DNA from: Prevotella sp.
GTDB lineage: Bacteria > Bacteroidota > Bacteroidia > Bacteroidales > Bacteroidaceae
Length of the DNA stretch: 64,000 nucleotides
Direction of reading: 5' to 3'
Assembly: GCA_016291595.1 (NCBI GenBank)
Contig: JAEEXN010000007.1
Location: 1 to 64,000 of the forward strand
Shown in pieces: positions 8,471 to 17,471 of the stretch (position 1 is the first letter of the stretch; every line of letters starts with the position of its first letter). Under the pieces are notes generated by a model. It did no database searches, was not told the origin of the DNA, and saw only the letters and a list, made by a program, of their open reading frames with translations. The translations under genes and the position numbers were made by a program.

Positions 8471-9970
8471 ATGGCAAGATATTTATTGGGTTTTGATGTC
8501 GGTAGCTCTTCAGTTAAGGCATCACTTATTGATGCGGAAACAGGCGTTTGCGCGGCATCAGCTTTTTATCCAGAGACAGAGGCTCCTATTTTGGCTGTAA
8601 AAGCAGGATGGGCTGAGCAGGAACCGCAGATGTGGTGGGAGAATGCTAAACTCTCTTTGAAGAAGATAATGGCTGAAACAAATGCGAGTGGAGATGATAT
8701 TCTGGCCATTGGTATTAGTTATCAGATGCATGGTCTCGTTTGTGTTGACAAGAACCGTCAAGTTCTCCGTCCAAGTATTATCTGGTGTGACTCCCGTGCT
8801 GTTCCATATGGCGAGAAGGCTTTTGAGGAATTAGGATCAGACATGTGTCTCAGTCATTTGCTCAATTCACCTGGTAATTTCACCGCCTCTAAACTGGCGT
8901 GGGTAAAGGAAAATGAGCCGGAGATTTTTGATCGTATCGACAAGATTATGCTCCCCGGTGACTATTTGGCTATGCGTCTTAGTAATGTGGCCAACACTAC
9001 AATCAGCGGACTTTCAGAAGGGATGATGTGGGACTTCAAAGAGAAGCGTCCTGCCAAGTTCCTTTTCGACTATTTTGGCTTCTCAGAGGATATGATAGCC
9101 GACATTGTTCCTACATTTAGTCAACAAAGTGTCGTCTGCGCAGAAGCTGCGGCTGAACTTGGCTTGAAGGAAGGTACTCCCATTTCCTATCGTGGTGGTG
9201 ACCAGCCCAACAACGCCCTTTCATTGAACGTGCTCAATCCAGGCGAAATTGCAGCAACAGCCGGCACCTCGGGTGTGGTCTATGGCGTTTTGGGTGAGGC
9301 AAACTACGATCCTAAGAGCCGGGTAAACACATTTGCTCATGTTAATTACACGACAGAACTTGATCGTTTGGGCGTTCTCTTGTGCATCAATGGAACTGGT
9401 ATTCTTAATGCATGGGTACGGCGCAATGTAGCTCCTGAAGGTATCAGCTATGCCGACATGAACGTGATGATGGAGAATGTTCCCATTGGAAGTGATGGTG
9501 TTACTATCATTCCGTTTGGAAATGGAGCAGAGCGTGTGCTTGAGAACCGCGAGATAGGCTGTTCCATCAATGGAATCAATTTTAATAAGCATTCAAAAGC
9601 CCACATCATGCGTGCTGCTCAGGAGGGTATTGTGTTCTCTTTCTGCTATGGTATGGAAATCATGCAGCAAATGGGTATGGACATTAAGAAGATTCATGCT
9701 GGTAAAGCCAATATGTTCCTTAGTGATATCTTCCGTAACACGTTAGCAGGTGTAAGTGGGGCAACTATTGAGCTCTACGAGACAGATGGTTCGGTAGGAG
9801 CAGCCAAAGGCGCAGGTATAGGCTGCGGTCTTTACAAAAACAGCGACGAGGCTTTCGCCACATTGAAAAAGCTGGCCGTTATTGAGCCTGATGAACAGAA
9901 GCGCAACGAGTATCTTAGTGCTTATGCAGCATGGAAAGAGATGCTTGAAAAGGCAACATTGCATATTTAG
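8471..9970 (+). CDS. xylB: Xylulokinase
   Basis: This FGGY-family sugar kinase (499 residues) phosphorylates D-xylulose with ATP, giving xylulose 5-phosphate for the pentose phosphate pathway. Evidence includes the N-terminal phosphate loop GFDVGSSSVKASL, WCDSRAVPYG, the LPGDYLAMRLS segment, the GGGDQPN-like stretch RGGDQPNNALSLNV (catalytic Asp), and AGTSGVVYGVL with GSVGAAKGAGIG in the C-terminal actin-fold domain. The adjacent xylose isomerase gene, 52 bases downstream, fixes the substrate as xylulose. No recognisable xylose regulator or transporter is present in the window. Confidence 0.96.
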   Translation: MARYLLGFDVGSSSVKASLIDAETGVCAASAFYPETEAPILAVKAGWAEQEPQMWWENAKLSLKKIMAETNASGDDILAIGISYQMHGLVCVDKNRQVLRPSIIWCDSRAVPYGEKAFEELGSDMCLSHLLNSPGNFTASKLAWVKENEPEIFDRIDKIMLPGDYLAMRLSNVANTTISGLSEGMMWDFKEKRPAKFLFDYFGFSEDMIADIVPTFSQQSVVCAEAAAELGLKEGTPISYRGGDQPNNALSLNVLNPGEIAATAGTSGVVYGVLGEANYDPKSRVNTFAHVNYTTELDRLGVLLCINGTGILNAWVRRNVAPEGISYADMNVMMENVPIGSDGVTIIPFGNGAERVLENREIGCSINGINFNKHSKAHIMRAAQEGIVFSFCYGMEIMQQMGMDIKKIHAGKANMFLSDIFRNTLAGVSGATIELYETDGSVGAAKGAGIGCGLYKNSDEAFATLKKLAVIEPDEQKRNEYLSAYAAWKEMLEKATLHI

Positions 9971-10022
9971 AGTGACAAATCAAGATGTAACAATTTAATT
10001 ATATTTTAAAACTAATAAAATT

Positions 10023-11342
10023 ATGGCAAAAGAGTATTTTCCGTTTACTGGTAAGATTCCTTTCGAAGGAAAGGACAGTAAGAATGTGATGGCATTCCAT
10101 TATTATGATCCCGAAAAGGTTGTAATGGGCAAAAAAATGAAGGACTGGCTGAAGTTTGCTATGGCTTGGTGGCACACTTTAGGTGGAGCCAGCGCTGACC
10201 AATTTGGTGGCCAGACACGCTCATACGAGTGGGATAAGGCCGAGGATGCTGTCCAGCGTGCTAAAGACAAGATGGATGCCGGTTTTGAAATCATGGATAA
10301 GCTGGGTATTGAATATTTCTGCTTCCATGATATCGACCTCGTTGATGAGGGTGCAACCATTGCAGAGTATGAGGCTCGTATGAAGGCTATCACCGACTAT
10401 GCTCAGGAGAAGATGCAGCAGTATCCTAATATTAAACTGCTTTGGGGTACAGCTAACGTATTTGGCAACAAGCGCTATGCAAATGGTGCTTCCACCAACC
10501 CTGACTTCGATGTTGTGGCTCGTGCCATTGTACAGATTAAGAACGCCATCGACGCTACTATCAAGCTCGGCGGTTCCAACTATGTGTTCTGGGGTGGCCG
10601 CGAGGGCTATATGAGTCTGCTCAATACCGATCAGAAGCGTGAGAAAGAGCATATGGCAACCATGCTTACTATGGCTCGCGATTATGCACGTTCAAAGGGA
10701 TTCAAGGGCACATTCCTGATCGAGCCGAAGCCCATGGAGCCTTCTAAGCATCAGTATGATGTTGACACAGAGACCGTTATCGGATTCCTCCGTGCTCACA
10801 ATCTCGACAAGGACTTCAAGGTAAATATCGAGGTGAACCACGCTACTCTTGCTGGCCACACCTTCGAGCATGAACTGGCTTGTGCTGTTGACGCTGGTAT
10901 GCTTGGCTCTATCGACGCCAACCGTGGTGATGCTCAGAACGGATGGGATACCGACCAGTTCCCCATTGATAATTATGAGTTGACACAAGCTATGCTGGAG
11001 ATTATCCGCAATGGTGGTCTTGGCAATGGCGGTACAAACTTCGACGCTAAGATTCGTCGTAACTCTACTGACCTTGAGGATCTTTTCATCGCTCATATTA
11101 GTGGTATGGATGCTATGGCACGTGCACTTGAGAATGCTGCTGCAATTCTTGAGGAGAGCGAACTGCCAGCTATGAAGAAGGCACGCTATGCCAGCTTCGA
11201 CAGCGGTATTGGTAAGGACTTCGAGGAAGGCAAACTTACTCTTGAGCAGGCCTACGAGTATGGTAAGCAGGTTGAGGAGCCGAAGCAGACTTCTGGAAAG
11301 CAGGAGAAATACGAGACAATCGTGGCTCTCTATGCAAAATAA
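10023..11342 (+). CDS. xylA: Xylose isomerase
   Basis: This enzyme converts D-xylose to D-xylulose in the cytoplasm. The 439-residue length matches class II xylose isomerases. The catalytic histidine is in YFCFHDIDL; metal ligands are in [27 protein letters not shown] and [10 protein letters not shown], followed by GWDTDQFP. It is cotranscribed with xylB and closed by a strong terminator 22 bases after the stop. Together the pair supplies the complete entry step for xylose. Confidence 0.98.
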   Translation: MAKEYFPFTGKIPFEGKDSKNVMAFHYYDPEKVVMGKKMKDWLKFAMAWWHTLGGASADQFGGQTRSYEWDKAEDAVQRAKDKMDAGFEIMDKLGIEYFCFHDIDLVDEGATIAEYEARMKAITDYAQEKMQQYPNIKLLWGTANVFGNKRYANGASTNPDFDVVARAIVQIKNAIDATIKLGGSNYVFWGGREGYMSLLNTDQKREKEHMATMLTMARDYARSKGFKGTFLIEPKPMEPSKHQYDVDTETVIGFLRAHNLDKDFKVNIEVNHATLAGHTFEHELACAVDAGMLGSIDANRGDAQNGWDTDQFPIDNYELTQAMLEIIRNGGLGNGGTNFDAKIRRNSTDLEDLFIAHISGMDAMARALENAAAILEESELPAMKKARYASFDSGIGKDFEEGKLTLEQAYEYGKQVEEPKQTSGKQEKYETIVALYAK

Positions 11343-11364
11343 TCGGTTTTTGTTCGATTAGTAT

Positions 11365-11393
11365 AAAAAAGGCGGGTGATTTCCGCCTTTTTT
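11365..11393 (+). terminator. Terminator after xylBA
   Basis: AAAAAAGGCGG (11365-11375) pairs with CCGCC plus T6 (11383-11393), with a short loop and U-tract. Confidence 0.88.
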
Positions 11394-11406
11394 CGTTTTT
11401 TATTGC

Positions 11407-11414
11407 TACATTTG
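11407..11414 (+). promoter_or_regulatory. -7 promoter element for the GDP-fucose operon
   Basis: TACATTTG matches TAnnTTTG, 31 bases before manC; the -33 region is only T-rich. Confidence 0.55.
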
Positions 11415-11445
11415 CAAATTATTATTCAACTATCATTCATTTGTT

Positions 11446-12534
11446 ATGGCTCAGATTGAAAATCATGTTGTGATAATGGCCGGTGGAGTAGGGAGTCGTT
11501 TCTGGCCTATGAGTACGGTGGACAAGCCCAAACAGTTTATTGATGTGTTGGGTGTGGGAAAATCATTGCTTCAACTTACTTTCGAGCGATTTGAAGGAAT
11601 TTGTAAGCCTGAGAATGTTTGGGTGGTAACCAATCAGCGATATGTGGATATTGTGCGCGAGCAGTTGCCAGGTATTCCGTCCGGGAATATTCTTTGCGAG
11701 CCATGCCGTAGAAATACAGCTCCATGTATTGCCTATGTAAGCTGGCGCATTAAGGCGCAAGATTCTAAGGCAAATATCGTAGTAACTCCCAGCGATCATA
11801 TTGTGATGAATGTGAATGAATTCCGTCGTGTTATTACCCAATGCCTTAATTACACAGCACAATCTGACGCAGTTCTTACATTAGGAATGAAACCGTCCAG
11901 ACCTGAGACAGGCTATGGATATATTCAAGCAGACTTAAGTTTTAGCAGTCCACGAAATAAAGAGATTTACCGTGTCGACTCTTTCCGCGAAAAACCTGAT
12001 TTACCAACAGCTTTGAAATATATTCAGCAGAAGAACTATTTCTGGAATGCGGGTATTTTTGTATGGAATGTGAGAACCATCGTTAATGCTTTCCGGATTT
12101 ACCAGCCAACGATGAGCAAGATTTTTGAAAATCTGAACGATGTATATGGCACTCCCAAAGAGCAGGAAGCTATCAACAAATGGTTCCCAGAGTGTGAGAG
12201 TATCAGCGTTGACTATGCCATTATGGAGAAAGCAGAGGAGATCTATGTTTGTCCTGCTGATTTTGGATGGAGTGACTTGGGCACTTGGGGCAGTTTGAGG
12301 ATGCAGTTAAAACGCGATTATTATGGTAATAGTGTCATAGGCGAGAATGTTTCCCTTTTCGAGTCCCACAACTGTATCGTTCACACAACAGAGGAGAAGA
12401 AAGTCGTTATCCAAGGGTTGGAAGGGTATATCGTAGCCGAGAAAGATGACACATTGTTGATATGCAAACTTTCTGAAGAACAGCGTATCAAGCAATTTTC
12501 AGGTGAGGACAGTTTGGAAACGAGTAAGAATTAG
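11446..12534 (+). CDS. manC: Mannose-1-phosphate guanylyltransferase
   Basis: This enzyme makes GDP-mannose from mannose 1-phosphate and GTP. The nucleotidyltransferase signature [11 protein letters not shown] is near the N-terminus; [22 protein letters not shown] and [11 protein letters not shown] follow in the usual order. At 362 residues it is the single-domain form and lacks the C-terminal phosphomannose isomerase cupin of E. coli ManC. It is the first gene of a tight operon: gmd starts 3 bases after its stop. The gene label manC is used for this family; manC1 or rfbM names also exist. Confidence 0.93.
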   Translation: MAQIENHVVIMAGGVGSRFWPMSTVDKPKQFIDVLGVGKSLLQLTFERFEGICKPENVWVVTNQRYVDIVREQLPGIPSGNILCEPCRRNTAPCIAYVSWRIKAQDSKANIVVTPSDHIVMNVNEFRRVITQCLNYTAQSDAVLTLGMKPSRPETGYGYIQADLSFSSPRNKEIYRVDSFREKPDLPTALKYIQQKNYFWNAGIFVWNVRTIVNAFRIYQPTMSKIFENLNDVYGTPKEQEAINKWFPECESISVDYAIMEKAEEIYVCPADFGWSDLGTWGSLRMQLKRDYYGNSVIGENVSLFESHNCIVHTTEEKKVVIQGLEGYIVAEKDDTLLICKLSEEQRIKQFSGEDSLETSKN

Positions 12535-12536
12535 AC

Positions 12537-13622
12537 ATGAGTTCAAAAGTAGCATTAATAACAGGTATTACTGGTCAGGACGGCAGCTATTTGGCCGAGT
12601 TCTTGATAGAGAAAGGATATGAGGTACACGGACTCCTGCGCCGTTCATCATCATTTAATACGGGCCGGATTGAACATCTTTATTTAGATGAGTGGGTGCG
12701 CGACATGAAAAAGTCACGACTCGTGAATCTGCATTGGGCAGATATGACCGACTCTTCATCTTTGATTCGCATTATAGGCGAAGTGCAACCTACAGAGATT
12801 TATAATCTTGCAGCCCAGAGCCACGTAAAGGTTTCCTTTGATGTTCCTGAGTATACAGCTGATACTGACGCTGTTGGCGTCCTGCGCCTATTGGAGGCAG
12901 TTCGCATCTGTGGTCTTGACAAGAAGTGCCGTATATATCAGGCTTCTACCTCAGAGCTTTACGGAAAGGTACAGGAAGTTCCACAGAAGGAAACTACACC
13001 CTTCTATCCGCGAAGCCCGTATGCAGTAGCCAAGTTGGCTGGATTCTGGTATATGAAGAACTATCGGGAAGCCTATGGAATGTTTTGCTGTAATGGTATT
13101 CTCTTCAATCACGAGAGTGAACGCCGTGGAGAGACATTCGTAACTCGGAAGATTACGCTGGCAGCCGCCCGAATTGCTCAAGGGTTCCAGGATAAGTTGT
13201 ATCTGGGAAACCTGAATAGTTTGCGCGACTGGGGGTATGCAAAAGACTATATTGAATGCATGTGGTTGATTCTGCAACAACCCCAGCCCGACGATTTTGT
13301 CATAGCTACAGGTGAATACCATACGGTTCGTGAGTTCGCAACGCTTGCTTTTCATCATGTTGGAATCGAACTGGAATGGCAAGGTGAAGGTGTCAACGAG
13401 AAGGGAATCGACCGGAATACAGGTAAGGTGTTAGTCGAAGTTGACCCGAAGTATTTCCGTCCAACGGAAGTAGATCAATTGCTGGGCGATCCCAGCAAGG
13501 CAAAGAAAGTGCTGGGGTGGAATCCACGTAAGACGACATTCGAGCAGCTGGTGAAAATCATGATCGATCATGATCTTCGTTTTGTGAGAAAATTATATCT
13601 GAAAGCACAACTCCCAGAATAA
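12537..13622 (+). CDS. gmd: GDP-mannose 4,6-dehydratase
   Basis: This NAD(P)-dependent extended SDR enzyme (361 residues) converts GDP-mannose to GDP-4-keto-6-deoxymannose. It shows the Rossmann motif [15 protein letters not shown], the [17 protein letters not shown] nucleotide loop, [12 protein letters not shown], the catalytic [11 protein letters not shown], and the Tyr-x3-Lys pair in [18 protein letters not shown] and the end FEQLVKIM are typical. It is second in the manC-gmd-fcl operon; its TAA shares one base with the next ATG. Confidence 0.97.
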   Translation: MSSKVALITGITGQDGSYLAEFLIEKGYEVHGLLRRSSSFNTGRIEHLYLDEWVRDMKKSRLVNLHWADMTDSSSLIRIIGEVQPTEIYNLAAQSHVKVSFDVPEYTADTDAVGVLRLLEAVRICGLDKKCRIYQASTSELYGKVQEVPQKETTPFYPRSPYAVAKLAGFWYMKNYREAYGMFCCNGILFNHESERRGETFVTRKITLAAARIAQGFQDKLYLGNLNSLRDWGYAKDYIECMWLILQQPQPDDFVIATGEYHTVREFATLAFHHVGIELEWQGEGVNEKGIDRNTGKVLVEVDPKYFRPTEVDQLLGDPSKAKKVLGWNPRKTTFEQLVKIMIDHDLRFVRKLYLKAQLPE

Positions 13623-14791
13623 TGTTAGGCAAGAATAGTAAAATATATGTAGCGGGACACCACGGGCTTGTGGGTTCCGCTATTTGGAATAATCTTCTTC
13701 AGCGTGGCTATACTAACCTGGTTGGCCGCACACATGCCGAGCTGGATCTTACTGATCAGCTGGCTGTGAAACGTTTCTTCGATGAGGAGCGTCCCGATGC
13801 GGTGGTTTTGGCTGCTGCCTTTGTGGGAGGTATTATGGCAAACTCGCTCTATCGCGCAGATTTCATCATGATGAACATGAAGATTCAATGTAATGTTATC
13901 AGCGAGTCGTATGCCCATGGAGTGAAGAAACTCTTATTTTTAGGCTCAACATGCATTTACCCGAAAAATGCACCACAGCCTATGAAAGAAGACGCATTGC
14001 TGACGTCTCCGCTGGAGTACACCAATGAGGAATATGCTATTGCCAAGATTGCAGGTCTGAAGATGTGCGAGAGCTATAACCTGCAATATGGCACAAACTA
14101 CATAGCCGTCATGCCTACAAATCTTTATGGGCCAAACGATAATTTCCATTTAGAGAACTCCCATGTCATGCCTGCCATGATGCGCAAAGTATATTTGGCA
14201 AAGCTCATACACGATGGAAATTGGGAGAGGATTCGCAAAGATATGAACAAACGTCCTGTAGAAAGTGTAAACGGCTCAAATAGCGAGATGGAGATACTTT
14301 CTGTGCTTGCTAAATATGGCATTTACGACAACAGAGTAGCCCTCTGGGGAACTGGAAGGCCTCTCCGTGAGTTCCTTTGGAGTGAGGACATGGCTGACGC
14401 CAGCGTACATGTGCTCTTGAATGTTGATTTCAGCGATATTATTGGTATAGAGAAGTATTCATCGGTCTTCTTCGGTACAACGACCAATGGTAGTGTTGAC
14501 CGCAATTCTAGTGAAGGAAGAGGGGGAGCCATTCCTTCGTTGGGTGAGATCCGCAACTGTCATATTAATGTTGGCACGGGTAAGGAACTAACTATCCGTG
14601 AGTTGTCTGAGATTGTTGTGCGTGTGGTCGGCTTCGAGGGCAAGGTTGAGTTCGACGCCAGCAAACCCGATGGTACTCCCCGCAAGCTGATTGATGTGGA
14701 AAAACTGCATTCATTAGGATGGCGGCATAAGGTTGAGATTGAAGATGGCGTTGGCCGTCTCTATAAATGGTATCAGGCTAGTCTTCAATGA
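13622..14791 (+). CDS. fcl: GDP-L-fucose synthase
   Basis: This 3,5-epimerase/4-reductase completes GDP-L-fucose from the Gmd product. It shows the Rossmann start [14 protein letters not shown], the AAFVGGI loop, the catalytic GSTCIYP, and Tyr-x3-Lys in [17 protein letters not shown]. The final [17 protein letters not shown] is family-typical. At 389 residues it is about 70 longer than E. coli Fcl. The extra length includes a segment near residues 195-225 and another near 265-300 ([19 protein letters not shown]); longer Fcl forms are common in Bacteroidetes. The operon terminator overlaps its stop codon. Confidence 0.95.
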   Translation: MLGKNSKIYVAGHHGLVGSAIWNNLLQRGYTNLVGRTHAELDLTDQLAVKRFFDEERPDAVVLAAAFVGGIMANSLYRADFIMMNMKIQCNVISESYAHGVKKLLFLGSTCIYPKNAPQPMKEDALLTSPLEYTNEEYAIAKIAGLKMCESYNLQYGTNYIAVMPTNLYGPNDNFHLENSHVMPAMMRKVYLAKLIHDGNWERIRKDMNKRPVESVNGSNSEMEILSVLAKYGIYDNRVALWGTGRPLREFLWSEDMADASVHVLLNVDFSDIIGIEKYSSVFFGTTTNGSVDRNSSEGRGGAIPSLGEIRNCHINVGTGKELTIRELSEIVVRVVGFEGKVEFDASKPDGTPRKLIDVEKLHSLGWRHKVEIEDGVGRLYKWYQASLQ

Positions 14792-14808
14792 ACTAGCCTG
14801 ATTTGTTT
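14772..14808 (+). terminator. Terminator overlapping the fcl stop codon
   Basis: ATCAGGCTAGT (14772-14782) pairs perfectly with ACTAGCCTGAT (14792-14802), followed by TTGTTTT. The first arm and the TGA stop lie inside fcl. Confidence 0.85.
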
Positions 14809-14830
14809 TCTAAACATTTCTGATTCCCGC

Positions 14831-16132
14831 TTATCTGCTCATCAGGTATTTTTTGAAGTCTGCGAAGTCCTTGCTCATCGGAACGCTTTTCTTCTCTCCT
14901 TTCATAAACGCAGCCAAACGTTCGGGAATCTCTATGTCTATAGACAGGATTTCATCAACTTTTTCCTTGAATTTTGCAGGATGTGCCGTCTCGCAAAATA
15001 CTCCAATCTCCTCTTTCTTTAATCCTTCTTTCAAAGCCCGATAACCACAGGCTCCATGTGGGTCTAAAATGTATCCGGTCTCAGCGAAGCATTCGCGCAT
15101 GGTCTCGCGAATTTGCTGGTCGTTGTATGTAGCGCCGCTAATTAGCTTTGTTATCTGCTCATGTGATCCATTGTAAAGATCGTAAATACGCGCAAAATTT
15201 GAAGGGTCGCCCACATCCATAGCATTTGCCAGAGTTTGTATGGATGGTCTCGGCTCATATTTTCCTGTTAAGAGGTAGTTGTAGAATATGTCATTCGAAT
15301 TGTTGGCAGCAATGAAACGTTTAATAGGAAGTCCCATGCGATGTCCAAAAAGTGCAGAACAGATGTTGCCAAAGTTTCCACTAGGCACGCACATTACCAG
15401 TTGATTAGCCAGACCTTGTTCTTTCATTCGAGCATAGGCATTGAAATAGTAGAAGGCTTGTGGTAAGAAACGGGCAACATTGATAGAGTTGGCGGAAGTA
15501 AGCTTCATGTGCTGATTCAACTCTTTGTCCATAAATGCAGATTTTACCAAAGCCTGACAATCGTCGAATACACCATCAATCTCGATAGCAGTTATGTTCT
15601 GGCCCAATGTGGTAAATTGGCATTCCTGTATAGGGCTGACTTTCCCCTTGGGGTATAAAACATACACATGGATTCCCTCAACGCCAAGAAAGCCGTTAGC
15701 AACAGCAGAGCCGGTGTCCCCGCTTGTGGCTACTAGTACGTTCACTTGCTCTTCGTCTTCCATACGGATAAAGTAACGCAGAAGACGGGCCATAAACCGG
15801 GCGCCCACATCCTTGAAAGCTAAGGTGGGGCCATGGAAGAGCTCAAGAGAATAGATGTTGTCGGTTATTTTTGCTACAGGACAATCAAAACGAAGTGTGT
15901 CATAGACAATCTCTTGAAGGGCGTCTAATTCTACATCCTCACCAAAGAACGCACTTGCAACATTATAGGCGATATCTTGAAACGAAATGTCTTGAATGTT
16001 GTCGAAAAACTCTTGAGGCAGCCGATGGATTGTTTCTGGCATGTATAATCCCTTGTCTTCTGCCAGTCCTTTGACTACAGCCTTGCGCAGGTCTGCGAGT
16101 GGGGCTTGTTTGTTGGTGCTATAGTATTTCAT
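14831..16132 (-). CDS. thrC: Threonine synthase
   Basis: This PLP enzyme (433 residues) converts O-phosphohomoserine to threonine. Visible motifs are YYSTNKQAPLADLRKAVVKGLA at the start, the PLP-lysine segment HGPTLAFKDVGARF, ATSGDTGSAVANGF, the LTSANSINVARFLPQ stretch, VPSGNFGN (phosphate loop), and ETAHPAKF near the C-terminus. ATG 16132 is chosen because the longer frame to 16162 adds an unrelated leader. It is the last gene of the thr cluster, 37 bases after the proposed homoserine kinase, so pathway order follows gene order. Confidence 0.96.
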   Translation of the reverse strand: MKYYSTNKQAPLADLRKAVVKGLAEDKGLYMPETIHRLPQEFFDNIQDISFQDIAYNVASAFFGEDVELDALQEIVYDTLRFDCPVAKITDNIYSLELFHGPTLAFKDVGARFMARLLRYFIRMEDEEQVNVLVATSGDTGSAVANGFLGVEGIHVYVLYPKGKVSPIQECQFTTLGQNITAIEIDGVFDDCQALVKSAFMDKELNQHMKLTSANSINVARFLPQAFYYFNAYARMKEQGLANQLVMCVPSGNFGNICSALFGHRMGLPIKRFIAANNSNDIFYNYLLTGKYEPRPSIQTLANAMDVGDPSNFARIYDLYNGSHEQITKLISGATYNDQQIRETMRECFAETGYILDPHGACGYRALKEGLKKEEIGVFCETAHPAKFKEKVDEILSIDIEIPERLAAFMKGEKKSVPMSKDFADFKKYLMSR

Positions 16133-16169
16133 CTTTATGACTTTACCAATATAACTATACAATTATTAA

Positions 16170-17384
16170 TTATGAGATGCTCATTAATGCATGCATGAAC
16201 TCCTGAAGCTTTAATAAGCCATAGAAACCGCTGGCACATGAAACCTCATCATATTGTTGAACATCATCAGGCACAATACCTTTATGCCATATAACAAATG
16301 GAACTGGCTCTCCAACATGAATGCGTTTCTCTACAGGTGTCAGATGGTCAGGTAGTACGGCAATGCATACAGGCTCATCCCATGTCTGCACCTCATGATA
16401 TATAGGCTCAATAAGCCTGTGGTCCAGATCTTCAATTGTTTTGAGCTTCAGCTCCAGATCGCCATCATGTCCGGCTTCATCACTGGCCTCTACATGCACG
16501 AAAACAAAATCTTCCTTTTTTAAGGCTTCAATGGCCGCTTGGGCCTTGCCCTCGTAGTTGGTATCAGCTAATCCCGTTGCTCCTTCTACATCAATAATCC
16601 GAAGTCCGGCATAGTGACCTATTCCGCGGATAAGGTCGACAGCAGAAATGACGGAACCGGATTTTATTTGCGGAAACAGTTGCATTAGTGTCTTCATAGA
16701 AGGATGGTAGCCTCCCGACCAGGGCCAGATGCTATTTGCCTGGCGCTCGCCACGTTTAGCTCTTTCAATGTTGAAGGGATGCTTGGGCAGCAGTTCTTGC
16801 GAGCGTATGATTAGATGATTCAACAGATCTGCAGTTTCTTGAGCTTCTGGAACGGTTGCTTTTACTAATAAAGGACGCCATTCTTCGTTGGGATGGTCAT
16901 GGGGTGGGGCACATTCGATATGTTTGTTACCTCCTTTAATAATCAGCAAATGGCGATATTGAATACCAGTAAGGAATTTTACTCTTTCATTTCCTAAATG
17001 TTCATTCAAATACTGGATGAGCATGTCGCCATCTTTTGTTTTTAAATTGCCACCATTATGAGTAATTATCCGTTCGTCTTCTAAAGAAATGATATTACAT
17101 CTTAAGGCGAGTTCATCATCTTCCATCTCATAACCAATACTGGCGGCTTCTAAAGGACCACGCCCTTCATATACTTTGTTCAGGTCGTAGCCAAGTATCG
17201 CGGTATTAGCAACCTCTGAGCCAGGTGGAAAACCTTCTGGAATGGTGATGAGTCGTCCTGAGCGCCCCTCTTTAGCCAACTTGTCCATTATTGGCTTGTT
17301 GGCATATTGCAAAAGCGTTTTTCCACCCAGTCTTTCCACCGGTAAATCAGCCATACCATCACCTAAAATAATGATGTGTTTCAT
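16170..17384 (-). CDS. Proposed homoserine kinase, ApgM-like
   Basis: This protein has 404 residues and belongs to the alkaline-phosphatase-superfamily group that includes cofactor-independent archaeal-type phosphoglycerate mutase. Motifs are IIILGDGMADLPVE (metal Asp), GSEVANTAILGYD (catalytic Ser region), YEGRGPLEAASIG, FVHVEASDEAGHDGD and LPDHLTPV. It sits between thrA and thrC, where a homoserine kinase is required, and no GHMP-type thrB is present in the cluster. The subfamily has been proposed as a non-orthologous homoserine kinase for this reason (the TIGR02535-type call). ATG 17384 is preferred over TTG 17396. A glycolytic mutase role is the alternative. Confidence 0.85.
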   Translation of the reverse strand: MKHIIILGDGMADLPVERLGGKTLLQYANKPIMDKLAKEGRSGRLITIPEGFPPGSEVANTAILGYDLNKVYEGRGPLEAASIGYEMEDDELALRCNIISLEDERIITHNGGNLKTKDGDMLIQYLNEHLGNERVKFLTGIQYRHLLIIKGGNKHIECAPPHDHPNEEWRPLLVKATVPEAQETADLLNHLIIRSQELLPKHPFNIERAKRGERQANSIWPWSGGYHPSMKTLMQLFPQIKSGSVISAVDLIRGIGHYAGLRIIDVEGATGLADTNYEGKAQAAIEALKKEDFVFVHVEASDEAGHDGDLELKLKTIEDLDHRLIEPIYHEVQTWDEPVCIAVLPDHLTPVEKRIHVGEPVPFVIWHKGIVPDDVQQYDEVSCASGFYGLLKLQEFMHALMSIS

Positions 17385-17471
17385 TGTCCTCGTCAATTGA
17401 TAGTATTGCAGTTAAGACTACAAATACTATTATGCAAATACAAAACAGATAATAATAGGAACTATATACCT

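Noticed and set aside
11446..14791. Capsule or O-antigen gene cluster
   Set aside because: Only the three GDP-fucose precursor genes are present, closed by a terminator; no glycosyltransferase, flippase or polymerase is nearby.
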